In this document: piece after piece, positions 17,277 to 27,792 of the stretch
Position numbering within the stretch: the stretch's first letter is position 1
How the letters are laid out: each line of letters begins with the position of its first letter
Assembly: GCF_014649715.1 (NCBI RefSeq)
Contig: NZ_BMTO01000003.1
Location: 187,007 to 251,006, forward strand
Length of the DNA: 64,000 nt
DNA from: Streptomyces lateritius
GTDB lineage: Bacteria > Actinomycetota > Actinomycetes > Streptomycetales > Streptomycetaceae
Direction of reading: 5' to 3'
Made by a program: the position numbers and the translations under genes
The notes under the pieces: generated by a model
Told to the model about the DNA's origin: nothing
Database searches by the model: none
Seen by the model: only the letters and a program-made list of their open reading frames with translations

Positions 17277-18041
17277 TCACTCCGTGAGCTGCGGGAAGAG
17301 GTCGGTGAACGGTGTGGCCGTCGCCGAGATCCCGCGCCCGAACGGCGCGTCGAAGTCCCAGATGAGGAAGAGCAGGAAGGCGATGAGCGCGCTGAACAGG
17401 CCCGCGAGCAGCAGTTCACGTCCGGTACGCCGGATCTGCAGGGTGAAGACGAGGCCGACGGTCACCAGCGCGCCGATGATCAGGCCGAACCACACCACGC
17501 CCGGCATCGTCGCCCCCGCGCTCTGGCCCCGGGCGTTCCGGGCGTCGTCCGCCGCCGCGACCTGGTCGACCAGGGGCTGGTAGGCCTGTCCCTCGTGGTC
17601 GTCGGCCGGCTGGTAGTCGGTCACCCCGCGGCGCACCCGCTGGAGGAGGTCGGTGCCCTGCTCGCTGAGCTCGCCCTTCTCCGACATGTGGCGCCACTCG
17701 TCGTCGACGACGTACGCCACGTACGCCTCGACGTCGGCGCGGATGCGGGCGCGGACGTCGGCCGGGTACACCTCGACCCGCTCCGAGATCTCGTGCAGCG
17801 CCTGGGCCTCCTGACGCACGGTCTCCTGGGCGGCGCTGCGAGCCTCCCAGACGCCGGCGATGGCGAGGCCGAGGACGATCGCGTACACCACACCGATCAT
17901 CATCGTCATGTACTCCATGACATCGGGGGTCTCGCTGGGATCGTCGTCGTCGGGGATCCTCCGGTGGTTGATGACGACGATGGTGAGGACGACGGCGCAC
18001 GCGGCGGCCATCGCGATGGTCAGGACAAGCCATTCCGACAT
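17277..18041 (-). CDS. DUF4239-type membrane protein
   Basis: 254 residues with four hydrophobic segments, two at the N-terminus (about 4-24 and 45-65) and two at the C-terminus (about 180-200 and 208-230), separated by a charged helical region. This is the bestrophin-like DUF4239 layout; the family's function is not established. The ATG at 18041 has GGAGGAAACC just upstream and lies 19 bases after the proline-rich gene, with which it probably forms an operon. Confidence 0.8.
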   Translation of the reverse strand: MSEWLVLTIAMAAACAVVLTIVVINHRRIPDDDDPSETPDVMEYMTMMIGVVYAIVLGLAIAGVWEARSAAQETVRQEAQALHEISERVEVYPADVRARIRADVEAYVAYVVDDEWRHMSEKGELSEQGTDLLQRVRRGVTDYQPADDHEGQAYQPLVDQVAAADDARNARGQSAGATMPGVVWFGLIIGALVTVGLVFTLQIRRTGRELLLAGLFSALIAFLLFLIWDFDAPFGRGISATATPFTDLFPQLTE

Positions 18042-18060
18042 GGTTTCCTCCGGCGGGGGC

Positions 18061-18648
18061 TCAGCGGGAGCGGGGGCGCAGAAGCGCGGTCGCGAGCACC
18101 GCGGGAGCGGTGACCAGCAGCGTCAGGGACACGAGCGAGGGGCCGCTCTCGGGTTCGGGCCGAGTGGCCCGGCGGTAGGCGGGCAGGGCGACGGGGGTGG
18201 CGGCCGGCGGTCGCGGGCGTACGGACGGTGTGGGCGGCGGGGCGGGCGGCGCCGGCCGGGGCGGTGCCGGTGCCGGTGCCGGTGCGGGTGGTGGCGGGGC
18301 GGGCTTCGCCGGGCGCGGCGGATCCGGACGTACGGGGGGCGGTTCGGGCGCGGGGGCGGGCGGCGGCACCGGCTTCGGCACCGGCTTGGGCACCGGCTTG
18401 GGTGTCGGCTTGGGTGTCGTCGGCCGCGGCGCGGGTTCCGGGGGTGGGGGAGGAGTCGGCGTGGGCGAGCACGCGCCCGGTCCGACGACCGCGACCGAGG
18501 TGTTCGAGCCGCCGGACCCGGTCGTGGCATAGGCGCAGGCGTCGGCGGCGGCGGGCGCCGGTGCGGCGAGCAGCCACAGCAGCGCGGCGGCCGCCAGTGG
18601 CCGCGCGAGGAGCGATCCGTACAGAGACACGCCGAAGAGCTTGATCAC
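18061..18648 (-). CDS. Exported proline-rich protein with C-terminal membrane helix
   Basis: 195 residues from the GTG at 18648: a long signal peptide (to about 38, ending APAAADA), a short region with two cysteines, then about 100 residues of Pro/Ala/Lys repeats (for example PKPTPKPVPKPVPKPVP) and a hydrophobic C-terminal segment ending RPRSR. The repeats suit a wall-spanning stalk. The longer frame upstream of 18648 lacks coding character and runs into the divergent promoter region. No function can be assigned; membership in the surface block is the main clue. Confidence 0.72.
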   Translation of the reverse strand: MIKLFGVSLYGSLLARPLAAAALLWLLAAPAPAAADACAYATTGSGGSNTSVAVVGPGACSPTPTPPPPPEPAPRPTTPKPTPKPVPKPVPKPVPPPAPAPEPPPVRPDPPRPAKPAPPPPAPAPAPAPPRPAPPAPPPTPSVRPRPPAATPVALPAYRRATRPEPESGPSLVSLTLLVTAPAVLATALLRPRSR

Positions 18649-18835
18649 AATCCGGGCGCCCCACGCCGTGAACGGCCCGGATTCCCCGGATGGAGGGGTT
18701 CTTCGGGAGCGCTGGATTGACGTTCCTGCGGAAATTTCTCGGCGCTCGTTGAGCACGGCACCCCCACGCCCCGTATCCAATGCCGGGAAGGCGCCCGACG
18801 CCGCTCCAACAAGCCATGAAGCAAGAGGAGTCGAC

Positions 18836-19855
18836 ATGAAGACCTGGGGGAACGCGGCACTCGCGCTGACGGCCGCCGCCGTGCTCGCGCTGACGACGGC
18901 GTGCGGTCAGGAGAAGGGCGAGTCGTCGCTCGGCGGCCAGCCGGCGGGCGCGGCGAAGCCGGCCGGAGCGCCCGCGGAGAACGCCTACGGCTCCGACGGA
19001 TACCCGTCCGGGGGCTACGGATCCGGCGGTGCCGGCGGTGCCGCCGAGCCCGCCGGGCAGCTCGTGGCCGCCGACACCAAGACGCTCGGGAAGGTGGTCA
19101 CCGACAGCAAGGGTTTCACCCTCTACCGCTTCGACAAGGACTCCGCCGACCCGCCGCGCGCCACCTGCGAGGGCACGTGTGCCGACGCGTGGCCCGTCGT
19201 CAGCCCCTCGGGCGCCAAGCCGCCGGCCGGCGTCGACCCCGCGCTGCTCGGCGAGGTGACCCGGGCGGACGGCAGCAAGCAACTCACCCTCGACGGCTGG
19301 CCGATGTACCGGTACGCCAAGGACACCAAGCCCGGGGACATCAACGGCCAGGGCGTCGGCGGCACCTGGTTCGCCGCGGCCCCCGACGGGAAGAAGGCGG
19401 CACCGGCCTCCGGCGGCGCGGCGGAGGAGGGCGCCGAGGAGGAGGGCGCCGAGGGTGAAGGCGCCGGCGGTGGCGACGACTCCACCGAGGAGGCCGCCGG
19501 CCTCTCCGTGCGCAAGGACCCCGAACTCGGTGACATCGTGGTCGATTCGCGCGGAATGACGGTATACCGCTTCAAGAAGGATTCGGCCTGGCCGATGAAG
19601 ACGGCCTGTGTCGGCCCCTGCCTGGAGAAGTGGCCGGTTGTCGCCCCTGTCGACAAGAACGACACCGAGGGCATCAGCACGAAGGGATACGTCACCTTCA
19701 GCCGGCCCGACGGCATCAAGCAGCAGACCATCGACTGCTGGCCGCTCTACACCTTCGCCGGCGACAAGGCGCCCGGTGACACCAACGGCCAAGGTGTGGG
19801 CGGTACCTGGTACGCCGTCTCCCCCGAGGGAAAGCTGGTCGGAGCGCCCAAGTAG
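18836..19855 (+). CDS. SCO0930-type repeat lipoprotein
   Basis: 339 residues: lipoprotein signal with lipobox LTTAC (Cys23), a Gly/Tyr-rich linker, and two copies of the secreted repeat of unknown function (Lipoprotein_15), at about 78-180 and 222-335, split by an acidic Glu/Gly linker. Each copy contains a GxTLYRF/GMTVYRF segment, a cysteine pair (CEGTC; CVGPC), a KQLTLDGWPMY/KQQTIDCWPLY segment and GQGVGGTW. The repeat family is common on actinobacterial surfaces and its role is unknown. The ATG at 18836 has AAGAGGAG seven to fourteen bases upstream. Confidence 0.88.
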   Translation: MKTWGNAALALTAAAVLALTTACGQEKGESSLGGQPAGAAKPAGAPAENAYGSDGYPSGGYGSGGAGGAAEPAGQLVAADTKTLGKVVTDSKGFTLYRFDKDSADPPRATCEGTCADAWPVVSPSGAKPPAGVDPALLGEVTRADGSKQLTLDGWPMYRYAKDTKPGDINGQGVGGTWFAAAPDGKKAAPASGGAAEEGAEEEGAEGEGAGGGDDSTEEAAGLSVRKDPELGDIVVDSRGMTVYRFKKDSAWPMKTACVGPCLEKWPVVAPVDKNDTEGISTKGYVTFSRPDGIKQQTIDCWPLYTFAGDKAPGDTNGQGVGGTWYAVSPEGKLVGAPK

Positions 19856-19879
19856 TCCCCCGCGCCGCGCTTCCGGCCG

Positions 19880-19919
19880 GCCGGCCCGCCGTCACCTCCT
19901 CGCGTGACGGCGGGCCGGC
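19880..19919 (+). terminator. Terminator after the repeat lipoprotein
   Basis: A perfect 15-bp inverted repeat (19880-19894 with 19905-19919) with a 10-base loop lies 24 bases after the stop codon. Confidence 0.85.
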
Positions 19920-20122
19920 GCACGTCCATATGCACGTGAATTTGCACGGGCTGAAGGCGTGATCTCGGCGTTCTCGGCGCACGTGCCAATGGCGTGTGAC
20001 CAAGAACGGACCGCTAATTTCCGTTTCTACTCGCTCTCCCGGCGGGCGATCAGTAGCCTCGGCTCGAACACCGGCCGCGAACACATGGCCGCATCCCCCG
20101 TGGCGACTTGTTGGAGACATTG

Positions 20123-20935
20123 ATGGAGCGTCCCGCCTGGGCTCCGCCGGGTATCGATATTTCGGTTCCGAGCGTGTCCCGTATGTACGACTTCTATCTG
20201 GGCGGCTCGCACAATTTCGAGGTGGACCGGGAAGCGGCCCGCAAGGCCATGGAGTTCATGCCGGGACTGCCCAAGATCATGCAGGCGAACCGTGCCTTCA
20301 TGCGTCGCGCCGTACGTTTCGCCGTCGACAACGGCATCACCCAGTTCCTCGACATCGGCTCCGGGATACCGACGTTCGGCAATGTCCACGAGGTCGCCCA
20401 GGCCGCCTGTCCCGAGGCGCGCGTGGTGTACGTCGACCACGACCCGGTGGCCGTGGCCCACAGCCGCGCCGTCCTGGAGGGCAACGACCACGCCACCGTC
20501 CTCTCGGCCGACCTCCGCAAGCCGCAGCAGCTCCTCAGCAGCCCCGAGGTGACCTCCTTCCTCGACCTCGACCGGCCGGTGGCGCTGCTGCTCGTCGCGG
20601 TGCTGCACTTCCTGGAGGACGAGGACGAACCCCAAGCCGCCGTCGCCGAACTCCTCGATGCTCTCGCGCCCGGCAGCCTGGTCATCCTCACCCACGCCTC
20701 CTACGAGGGCATCCCGCTGACGGAGGAAGAGGCCGGCGGCACGGTCGCGGTCTACCGCAACATCCGCAACCCCCTCGTCATGCGCTCCCACACCGAGATC
20801 GCCCGCTTCTTCGACGGCTGCGAAATGGTCGAGCCGGGGCTCGTGTCCATGCCCCGCTGGCGTCCGGACGTTCCGCTCGAGGAGGAGGATCCGTACGCCT
20901 TCTCGGGCTTCGCAGGGGTGGGGCGCAAGGCGTGA
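20123..20935 (+). CDS. DUF574-family SAM-dependent methyltransferase
   Basis: 270 residues. The N-terminal VSRMYDFYLGGSHNFEVD segment and the SAM-binding FLDIGSGIPTFGN motif, with acidic VYVDHDPVA after strand 2, place it in the S-adenosylmethionine methyltransferase family formerly called DUF574, which is greatly expanded in Streptomyces and often sits near signalling genes. The substrate is not known. The ATG at 20123 has GGAG six bases upstream. Its stop overlaps the start of the c-di-GMP gene by four bases (GTGA), so the two are translationally coupled. Confidence 0.88.
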   Translation: MERPAWAPPGIDISVPSVSRMYDFYLGGSHNFEVDREAARKAMEFMPGLPKIMQANRAFMRRAVRFAVDNGITQFLDIGSGIPTFGNVHEVAQAACPEARVVYVDHDPVAVAHSRAVLEGNDHATVLSADLRKPQQLLSSPEVTSFLDLDRPVALLLVAVLHFLEDEDEPQAAVAELLDALAPGSLVILTHASYEGIPLTEEEAGGTVAVYRNIRNPLVMRSHTEIARFFDGCEMVEPGLVSMPRWRPDVPLEEEDPYAFSGFAGVGRKA

Positions 20936-23097
20936 AGGTGCCGTCGCAGTCGTCCGGTTCGGACGCGGAACCGGACGGCCTCGAGGACAGACTCAGGCGG
21001 TTCGCGACCATCTGGAGCCGGGCGATCTTCCCGGTGACCGCCACCTCGCTGACCCGGGCCGAGTTCGAGCAGCATCTCCTGCCGCTCGCCCGCCGGTTGC
21101 GGGACGCGCTGCACGGCCGGCCGTTCGACACGGCGGTCGCGCACCGCACCGGCGCCGCGCTGGTGGCCGCGCACGTCACGGACCCGGACGCCCTCAGCCG
21201 GACCCTCGGCGTCGTCGACTCGTACCTCGTGCTGTACTGCGGCAGTGAGCAGGAGCATCCCGCCGAGGAACTGCGGGCCCGCTGCTCGCGGTTGCAGCAC
21301 GCCATGGCCGCCGGCTTCACCCAGGCCCTGCGCGAACGGACCCTCGCCGAACAGGAGTCCATAGCCCGCTCCGCGTTCGCCGCCCGCAGCGCCGCCGAGC
21401 TCGCGCTGCACGCCACCGAGACCCGCTTCCGCGCGGTCTTCGAGGGCGCGGCGATCGGCATCGGCATCGCCGACCTCGACGGCAACATCCTGGAGGTCAA
21501 CGAGACCCTGACCCGGATGTTCGGCGGCCTGGAGCACCACGTCCGCAGCCGCAACGTCCGGGACTGGTCGCACCCCGAGGACGCCCCGCACGTGTGGAAG
21601 CTCTACGGCGAGCTGGTTCGCGGCGAGCGCGAGCACTACCGCGTCGAGAAGCCGTACTACCGGGGCGACGGCACGGTCCTGTGGACCAACCTCACCGTCT
21701 CACTGCTGCGCGACGCCGAGGGCCTCCCGCAGTACCAGCTGGCGCTGATGGAGGACACCACGGAGCGGCGGCTGCTCAACCTGCGGCTGCGCTACGAGGC
21801 GACCCACGACGCGCTGACCGGACTGCCGAACCGCACGCTGTTCTTCGAGCGCCTGGAGAAGGCGCTCTCCCAGCCCGAGGGCGCCCGCTTCGGACTCTGC
21901 TACCTCGACCTCGACGGCTTCAAGGCCATCAACGACAGCCTCGGCCACGCCGCCGGCGACCGGCTGCTCGTCGAGGTCGCCGACCGGCTCCAGAGCTGCG
22001 CCACCGCCCCCGGGGAGATGGTGGCCCGGCTCGGCGGCGACGAGTTCGTCGCCCTCACCACCGGCCCCGGCACCGAGCGGAACGTGGTCGACCTGGCGAA
22101 CCGCATCCTCACCACGCTCTCCGTGCCCGTACGGATCGACGGCCGTGAACTGCCCGTGCGGGGCAGTATCGGCGTCGTCGAGGGGCCGACGGGGGAGCGC
22201 ACCCCGGCCGAGGTGCTGCGCAGCGCCGACATCACCATGTACCGGGCCAAGTCGGCCGGAGGCAACCGCTTCGAGTTCGCCGACGCGGAGGCCGACGCGC
22301 GCGCGATCACACGGCACGGGCTCACCACCGCGCTGCCGGCCGCGCTGGAGCGCGGCGAGTTCTTCATCGAGTACCAGCCGCTGGTGCATCTCGGGGACGG
22401 CAGCGTGCACGGTGCGGAGGCGCTCGTACGGTGGTGCCATCCGCAGCACGGGGTGCTGGGGCCCGACCGCTTCATACCGCTCGCGGAGAACACCGGCCTG
22501 ATCGTCCCGCTGGGGCGCTGGGTGCTCCAGGAGGCGGTACGCCAGGCCCGCTTCTGGCAGACGCGGCACTCCGACGGCGGCCCCCTGCGGATCAACGTCA
22601 ACCTCTCGCCGACGCAGCTGCACCACCCGCGTCTGGTGGCCGACACGGTCGACGTCCTGGAGCGCTCGGGGCTGGAACCGGGAGCACTCTGCCTGGAGGT
22701 GACCGAGTCGGCGCTGATCGGCGCGGACGACGACCTGCTGAAGCCGCTGCGGCAGCTCGCCGAGATGGGGGTGGACATCGCCCTGGACGACTTCGGCACG
22801 GGCTACTCGAACCTCGCCAACCTGCGCCGCCTGCCGGTGAGCGTCCTCAAGCTCGACCGGTCCTTCACGCAGGGCATGCAGCAGCACCCGGCGGACCCGG
22901 TCGACCTCAAGATCGTCGAGGGCATCGTCTCGCTGGCGCACAGCTTGGAACTGGCGGTGACGGTGGAGGGCGTGGAGACGGGTGCGCAGGCGCAGCAGCT
23001 GAGGGACCTGGGCTGCGACACGGCTCAGGGCTGGTACTACGCCCGCCCGGGCGCCCCGGACCGCATCCACTCCCTGGTCCTGGCAGACGCGGTGTAG
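20932..23097 (+). CDS. rmdA: PAS-GGDEF-EAL cyclic di-GMP enzyme (RmdA-like)
   Basis: 721 residues: a helical N-terminal region (1-160), a PAS/PAC domain (about 164-285), a GGDEF domain with intact GGDEF at 368-372, and an EAL domain with EAL at 496-498, the LDDFGTGYSN metal/catalytic segment and KLDRSF. Both catalytic signatures look intact, so synthesis or hydrolysis of c-di-GMP is possible. S. coelicolor RmdA (SCO0928), a c-di-GMP phosphodiesterase affecting development, has this architecture and, as I recall it, this neighbourhood. The symbol rests on that resemblance. Start GTG 20932 overlaps the methyltransferase stop. Confidence 0.85.
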   Translation: MKVPSQSSGSDAEPDGLEDRLRRFATIWSRAIFPVTATSLTRAEFEQHLLPLARRLRDALHGRPFDTAVAHRTGAALVAAHVTDPDALSRTLGVVDSYLVLYCGSEQEHPAEELRARCSRLQHAMAAGFTQALRERTLAEQESIARSAFAARSAAELALHATETRFRAVFEGAAIGIGIADLDGNILEVNETLTRMFGGLEHHVRSRNVRDWSHPEDAPHVWKLYGELVRGEREHYRVEKPYYRGDGTVLWTNLTVSLLRDAEGLPQYQLALMEDTTERRLLNLRLRYEATHDALTGLPNRTLFFERLEKALSQPEGARFGLCYLDLDGFKAINDSLGHAAGDRLLVEVADRLQSCATAPGEMVARLGGDEFVALTTGPGTERNVVDLANRILTTLSVPVRIDGRELPVRGSIGVVEGPTGERTPAEVLRSADITMYRAKSAGGNRFEFADAEADARAITRHGLTTALPAALERGEFFIEYQPLVHLGDGSVHGAEALVRWCHPQHGVLGPDRFIPLAENTGLIVPLGRWVLQEAVRQARFWQTRHSDGGPLRINVNLSPTQLHHPRLVADTVDVLERSGLEPGALCLEVTESALIGADDDLLKPLRQLAEMGVDIALDDFGTGYSNLANLRRLPVSVLKLDRSFTQGMQQHPADPVDLKIVEGIVSLAHSLELAVTVEGVETGAQAQQLRDLGCDTAQGWYYARPGAPDRIHSLVLADAV

Positions 23098-23102
23098 GAA
23101 CT

Positions 23103-23121
23103 GGGGGCTCCCGGCGCCCCC
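23103..23121 (+). terminator. Short terminator after the c-di-GMP gene
   Basis: GGGGGC (23103-23108) pairs with GCCCCC (23116-23121) across a seven-base loop, six bases past the stop. Confidence 0.5.
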
Positions 23122-23248
23122 GTTGTGGGCATTCGGTCAACTGGGCGGAACGGGTGGGCACACGGGACGGCGCCCCTGCCGGACCCGGGCTCCCGGTCCG
23201 TAGGTCACCACAGGTGCGCCGCCGTCGCGGAACAGCTGCCCACAACGG
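23120..23248. repeat. Spaced inverted repeat with TTGTGGGCA arms
   Basis: CCGTTGTGGGCA at 23120-23131 has a perfect reverse complement TGCCCACAACGG at 23237-23248, 105 bases apart. The arms bracket most of the space between the c-di-GMP gene and the convergent lysR gene. GTTGTGGGCA-like motifs are, from memory, common between Streptomyces genes; the function is unknown. Confidence 0.55.
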
Positions 23249-23325
23249 CGTGGGGTGAGCGCGAGCGGAGGCCGGGGGCAGCGCCGCGCCGGCGGGACGG
23301 GGGCCGCGACGGACGGGGGCGGCGG

Positions 23326-24225
23326 TCAGGACGCGTCCGGTGGGGTGGGACGGGTGCGGAGCAGCAAACGCTGGAGTTCGCGGGCAGCGCGGGGCGGGGC
23401 CACGTCGCTGCGGTGTGCCAGCGCGATCGTCCGCCGCAGCCCCGGCCGCGCCAGCGCCGTGACCCGCAGGTCACGGCCCGCCCGGGCCGCGACCATGGCC
23501 GGTACGACGGCGACCCCCAGACCCGCCCGTACGAAGCCCAGGACGGCGTCCATCTCGCCGCCCTCCACCGTGAACGAGGGCTCGAAGCCCTCCGCACGGC
23601 ACGCCGCCACCGTCAGCTCCCGCAGGTCGTAGCCGTGCCGGAACATCACCAGCGGCTGGTCCCGCAGGTCCGCGATCCGCACCGGCCGCCGGGGCGCGGG
23701 CGCCCCCGAGCTCGACACCACCACCAGGTCCTCCCGCAGCAGCTCCACCGTCGTGAGCGCCGGTGACGGCGTCGGCAGCGGCAGCACCACCAGCGCCAGA
23801 TCGAGAGCGCCCCGCGCCAGCTCCCGCACGAGATCGTGGGAGCCGCTCTCCTCGATCTGCAGCCGGATCCCCGGATGAAGATCGTGAAAGGCGCGGAGCA
23901 CGTCCGGCAGCAGGCCCGTGCACAGGCTCGGCGTCGCGCCCAGCCGCACTCGCCCCCGCCGCAGTTGCACCAGCTCCTGCACCTCCTGCCGGGCCGTGTC
24001 CGTGTCGGCGAGGATCCGCCGGGCGAGCGGCAGCAGCGCCTCGCCGGCGTCGGTGAGCGCGATGTTCCCCCGGGCCCGGCTGAACAGCTCCGCCCCCAGC
24101 TCCTGCTCCAGGGCGCGGATCTGCTGCGAGAGCGAGGGCTGCGACACATGGACCCGTTCCGCGGCCCGGGTGAAGTGGCGGGTCTCGGCCACCGCGACGA
24201 AGTAGAGAAGCTGCTGGAACTGCAT
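23326..24225 (-). CDS. LysR-family transcriptional regulator of sdhCAB
   Basis: 299 residues: an N-terminal winged helix-turn-helix (1-60, FTRAAERVHVSQPSLSQQIR) and a LysR substrate-binding domain (about 90-290). It is transcribed divergently from sdhCAB and its start codon lies inside a perfect palindrome of LysR-box type, so autoregulation and control of the succinate dehydrogenase genes are likely. The effector is unknown; a dicarboxylate such as succinate or fumarate would make sense but is inference. Confidence 0.92.
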   Translation of the reverse strand: MQFQQLLYFVAVAETRHFTRAAERVHVSQPSLSQQIRALEQELGAELFSRARGNIALTDAGEALLPLARRILADTDTARQEVQELVQLRRGRVRLGATPSLCTGLLPDVLRAFHDLHPGIRLQIEESGSHDLVRELARGALDLALVVLPLPTPSPALTTVELLREDLVVVSSSGAPAPRRPVRIADLRDQPLVMFRHGYDLRELTVAACRAEGFEPSFTVEGGEMDAVLGFVRAGLGVAVVPAMVAARAGRDLRVTALARPGLRRTIALAHRSDVAPPRAARELQRLLLRTRPTPPDAS

Positions 24226-24238
24226 AGGCTCAGCCTAT
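24224..24238. promoter_or_regulatory. LysR-type T-N11-A box between lysR and sdhC
   Basis: ATAGGCT-C-AGCCTAT is a 7+7 bp perfect palindrome with one central base and fits the LysR consensus T-N11-A. It overlaps the lysR start codon and is centred about 67 bases upstream of the sdhC start, which is the classical -65 position if sdhC is leaderless. Confidence 0.75.
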
Positions 24239-24259
24239 CGAGATGAGCCGAACCATGTC

Positions 24260-24290
24260 TTGGACCTCTCGGCCCCTCCGCCCCTAGCGT
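24260..24290 (+). promoter_or_regulatory. Probable leaderless promoter of sdhC
   Basis: TTGGAC (24260-24265) and TAGCGT (24285-24290) are 19 bases apart, and TAGCGT is seven bases before the sdhC ATG. No ribosome site precedes that ATG, consistent with a leaderless mRNA. Confidence 0.55.
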
Positions 24291-24297
24291 CGACCGC

Positions 24298-25029
24298 ATG
24301 GCTCTGGCAACGAAGACGACGACGGACCGGGGGACCGGTCGACCACCGTCCCCGCCGCGCTCGCGCACCTTCTGGGGATCCACGATCGGCAAGAAGACGG
24401 TCATGGCCGTCAGCGGCCTCCTCATGCTCGGCTACCTCGTCGCCCACGTCATGGGCAACCTCAAGGTCTTCTTCGGCCCGGAGGAGTTCAACGCGTACGG
24501 CCACTGGCTGCGCACCATGGGCGCCCCGGTCCTGCACCACTCCTGGGCCCTCTGGCTCGTCCGGATCGTGCTGCTCGCCGCCGTCGTCGCCCACGCCGTC
24601 TCCGCGTACCAGCTCAGCCGGCGCGACATCAGGGCCCGCCCCACCGCGTACGCCCACCGGCGCAAGCGCTCCTCCTACGCCACTCGCACCATGCGCTGGG
24701 GCGGTGTCGTCGTCGCCCTCTTCATCGTCTGGCACATCCTCGACCTGACCACCGGCACCGCGCACCCCGGCGGCTTCCAGGAGGGACACCCGTACCAGAA
24801 CGTCGTGGACACCTTCTCCACCTGGTACGGCAACGTGATCTACATCGTCGCCATGCTCGCCGTCGGCCTGCACGTCCGCCACGGCTTCTGGAGCGCCGCC
24901 CAGACCCTCGGCGTCGGCAACGCCCGCCGGGAACGACTTCTCAAGACCCTCGCCAACGGTCTGGCCCTCGTCCTGACCGTCGGCTTCGTCTCCGTGCCCG
25001 TCGCCGTCATGACCGGAGTGGTGAGCTGA
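24298..25029 (+). CDS. sdhC: Succinate dehydrogenase/fumarate reductase cytochrome b subunit
   Basis: 243 residues with five hydrophobic segments and membrane histidines suited to haem ligation ([32 protein letters not shown]). This matches the single-subunit cytochrome b558 type found with B. subtilis-like and actinobacterial succinate dehydrogenases, which passes electrons from the flavoprotein/iron-sulfur dimer to menaquinone. It is the first gene of an sdhCAB operon, one base before sdhA. There is no separate SdhD, as expected for this type. Confidence 0.93.
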   Translation: MALATKTTTDRGTGRPPSPPRSRTFWGSTIGKKTVMAVSGLLMLGYLVAHVMGNLKVFFGPEEFNAYGHWLRTMGAPVLHHSWALWLVRIVLLAAVVAHAVSAYQLSRRDIRARPTAYAHRRKRSSYATRTMRWGGVVVALFIVWHILDLTTGTAHPGGFQEGHPYQNVVDTFSTWYGNVIYIVAMLAVGLHVRHGFWSAAQTLGVGNARRERLLKTLANGLALVLTVGFVSVPVAVMTGVVS

Positions 25030-25030
25030 C

Positions 25031-26973
<1,943 letters not shown>

Positions 26974-26977
<4 letters not shown>

Positions 26978-27723
26978 AGCTCACCCTGCGCGTCTGGCGC
27001 CAGAAGAACGCCGACGCCGACGGCGCCCTGTCCACGTACGAGGTGGACGGCATCTCCTCCGACATGTCCTTCCTGGAGATGCTCGACACCCTCAACGAGG
27101 AACTCATCCTGCGCGGTGAGGACCCGGTCGCCTTCGACCACGACTGCCGCGAGGGCATCTGCGGCGCCTGCAGCCTGGTCATCAACGGCGACGCCCACGG
27201 CCCCGAGCGGACGACGACCTGCCAGCTCCACATGCGGTCCTTCCGCGACGGCGACACGATCGACGTCGAACCCTGGCGCGCCGCCGCCTTCCCGGTCGTC
27301 AAGGACCTGGTCGTCGACCGCTCCGCCTTCGACCGCATCATCCAGGCGGGCGGCTACATCAGCGCCCCCACCGGCGCGGCCCCCGAGGCCCACGCCACCC
27401 CGGTCCCGAAGGCCGACGCCGACTTCGCCTTCGAGCACGCCGAATGCATCGGCTGCGGCGCGTGCGTGGCGGCCTGCCCCAACGGCTCGGCGATGCTCTT
27501 CACCTCCGCCAAGATCAACCATCTCAATGTGCTGCCGCAAGGCGCGCCCGAGCGGGAGACCCGGGTTCTCGACATGGTGGGGCAGATGGACGCGGAGGGC
27601 TTCGGCGGCTGCACGCTGACGGGGGAGTGCGCGACGGCCTGCCCGAAGGGCATCCCGCTCCCCTCGATCGCGGCCATGAACAAGGAGTGGCTGCGGGCCC
27701 AGCGCAAGTCCGCCCGCAGGTAG
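26974..27723 (+). CDS. sdhB: Succinate dehydrogenase/fumarate reductase iron-sulfur subunit
   Basis: 249 residues: an N-terminal [2Fe-2S] ferredoxin domain with CREGICGAC and a downstream cysteine in TTCQLH, and a C-terminal domain with [12 protein letters not shown] and CATACPKG for the [4Fe-4S] and [3Fe-4S] clusters. It relays electrons from SdhA to the cytochrome b subunit. The ATG at 26974 overlaps the sdhA stop; the longer open frame upstream reads sdhA out of frame. Confidence 0.95.
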
Positions 27724-27792
27724 GGACGTTGCGTCCTCCGCTCTATACTTCCTGTGCTCTACCGGTGGGTCTGGCAGGGACACGGGGGAAGC

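Noticed and set aside
18280..18430. Repetitive GGCACCGGCTTG-type DNA as a possible CRISPR or minisatellite
   Set aside because: Units are short, without unique spacers, and are explained by Pro-Lys-Pro-Val codons of the exported proline-rich protein.
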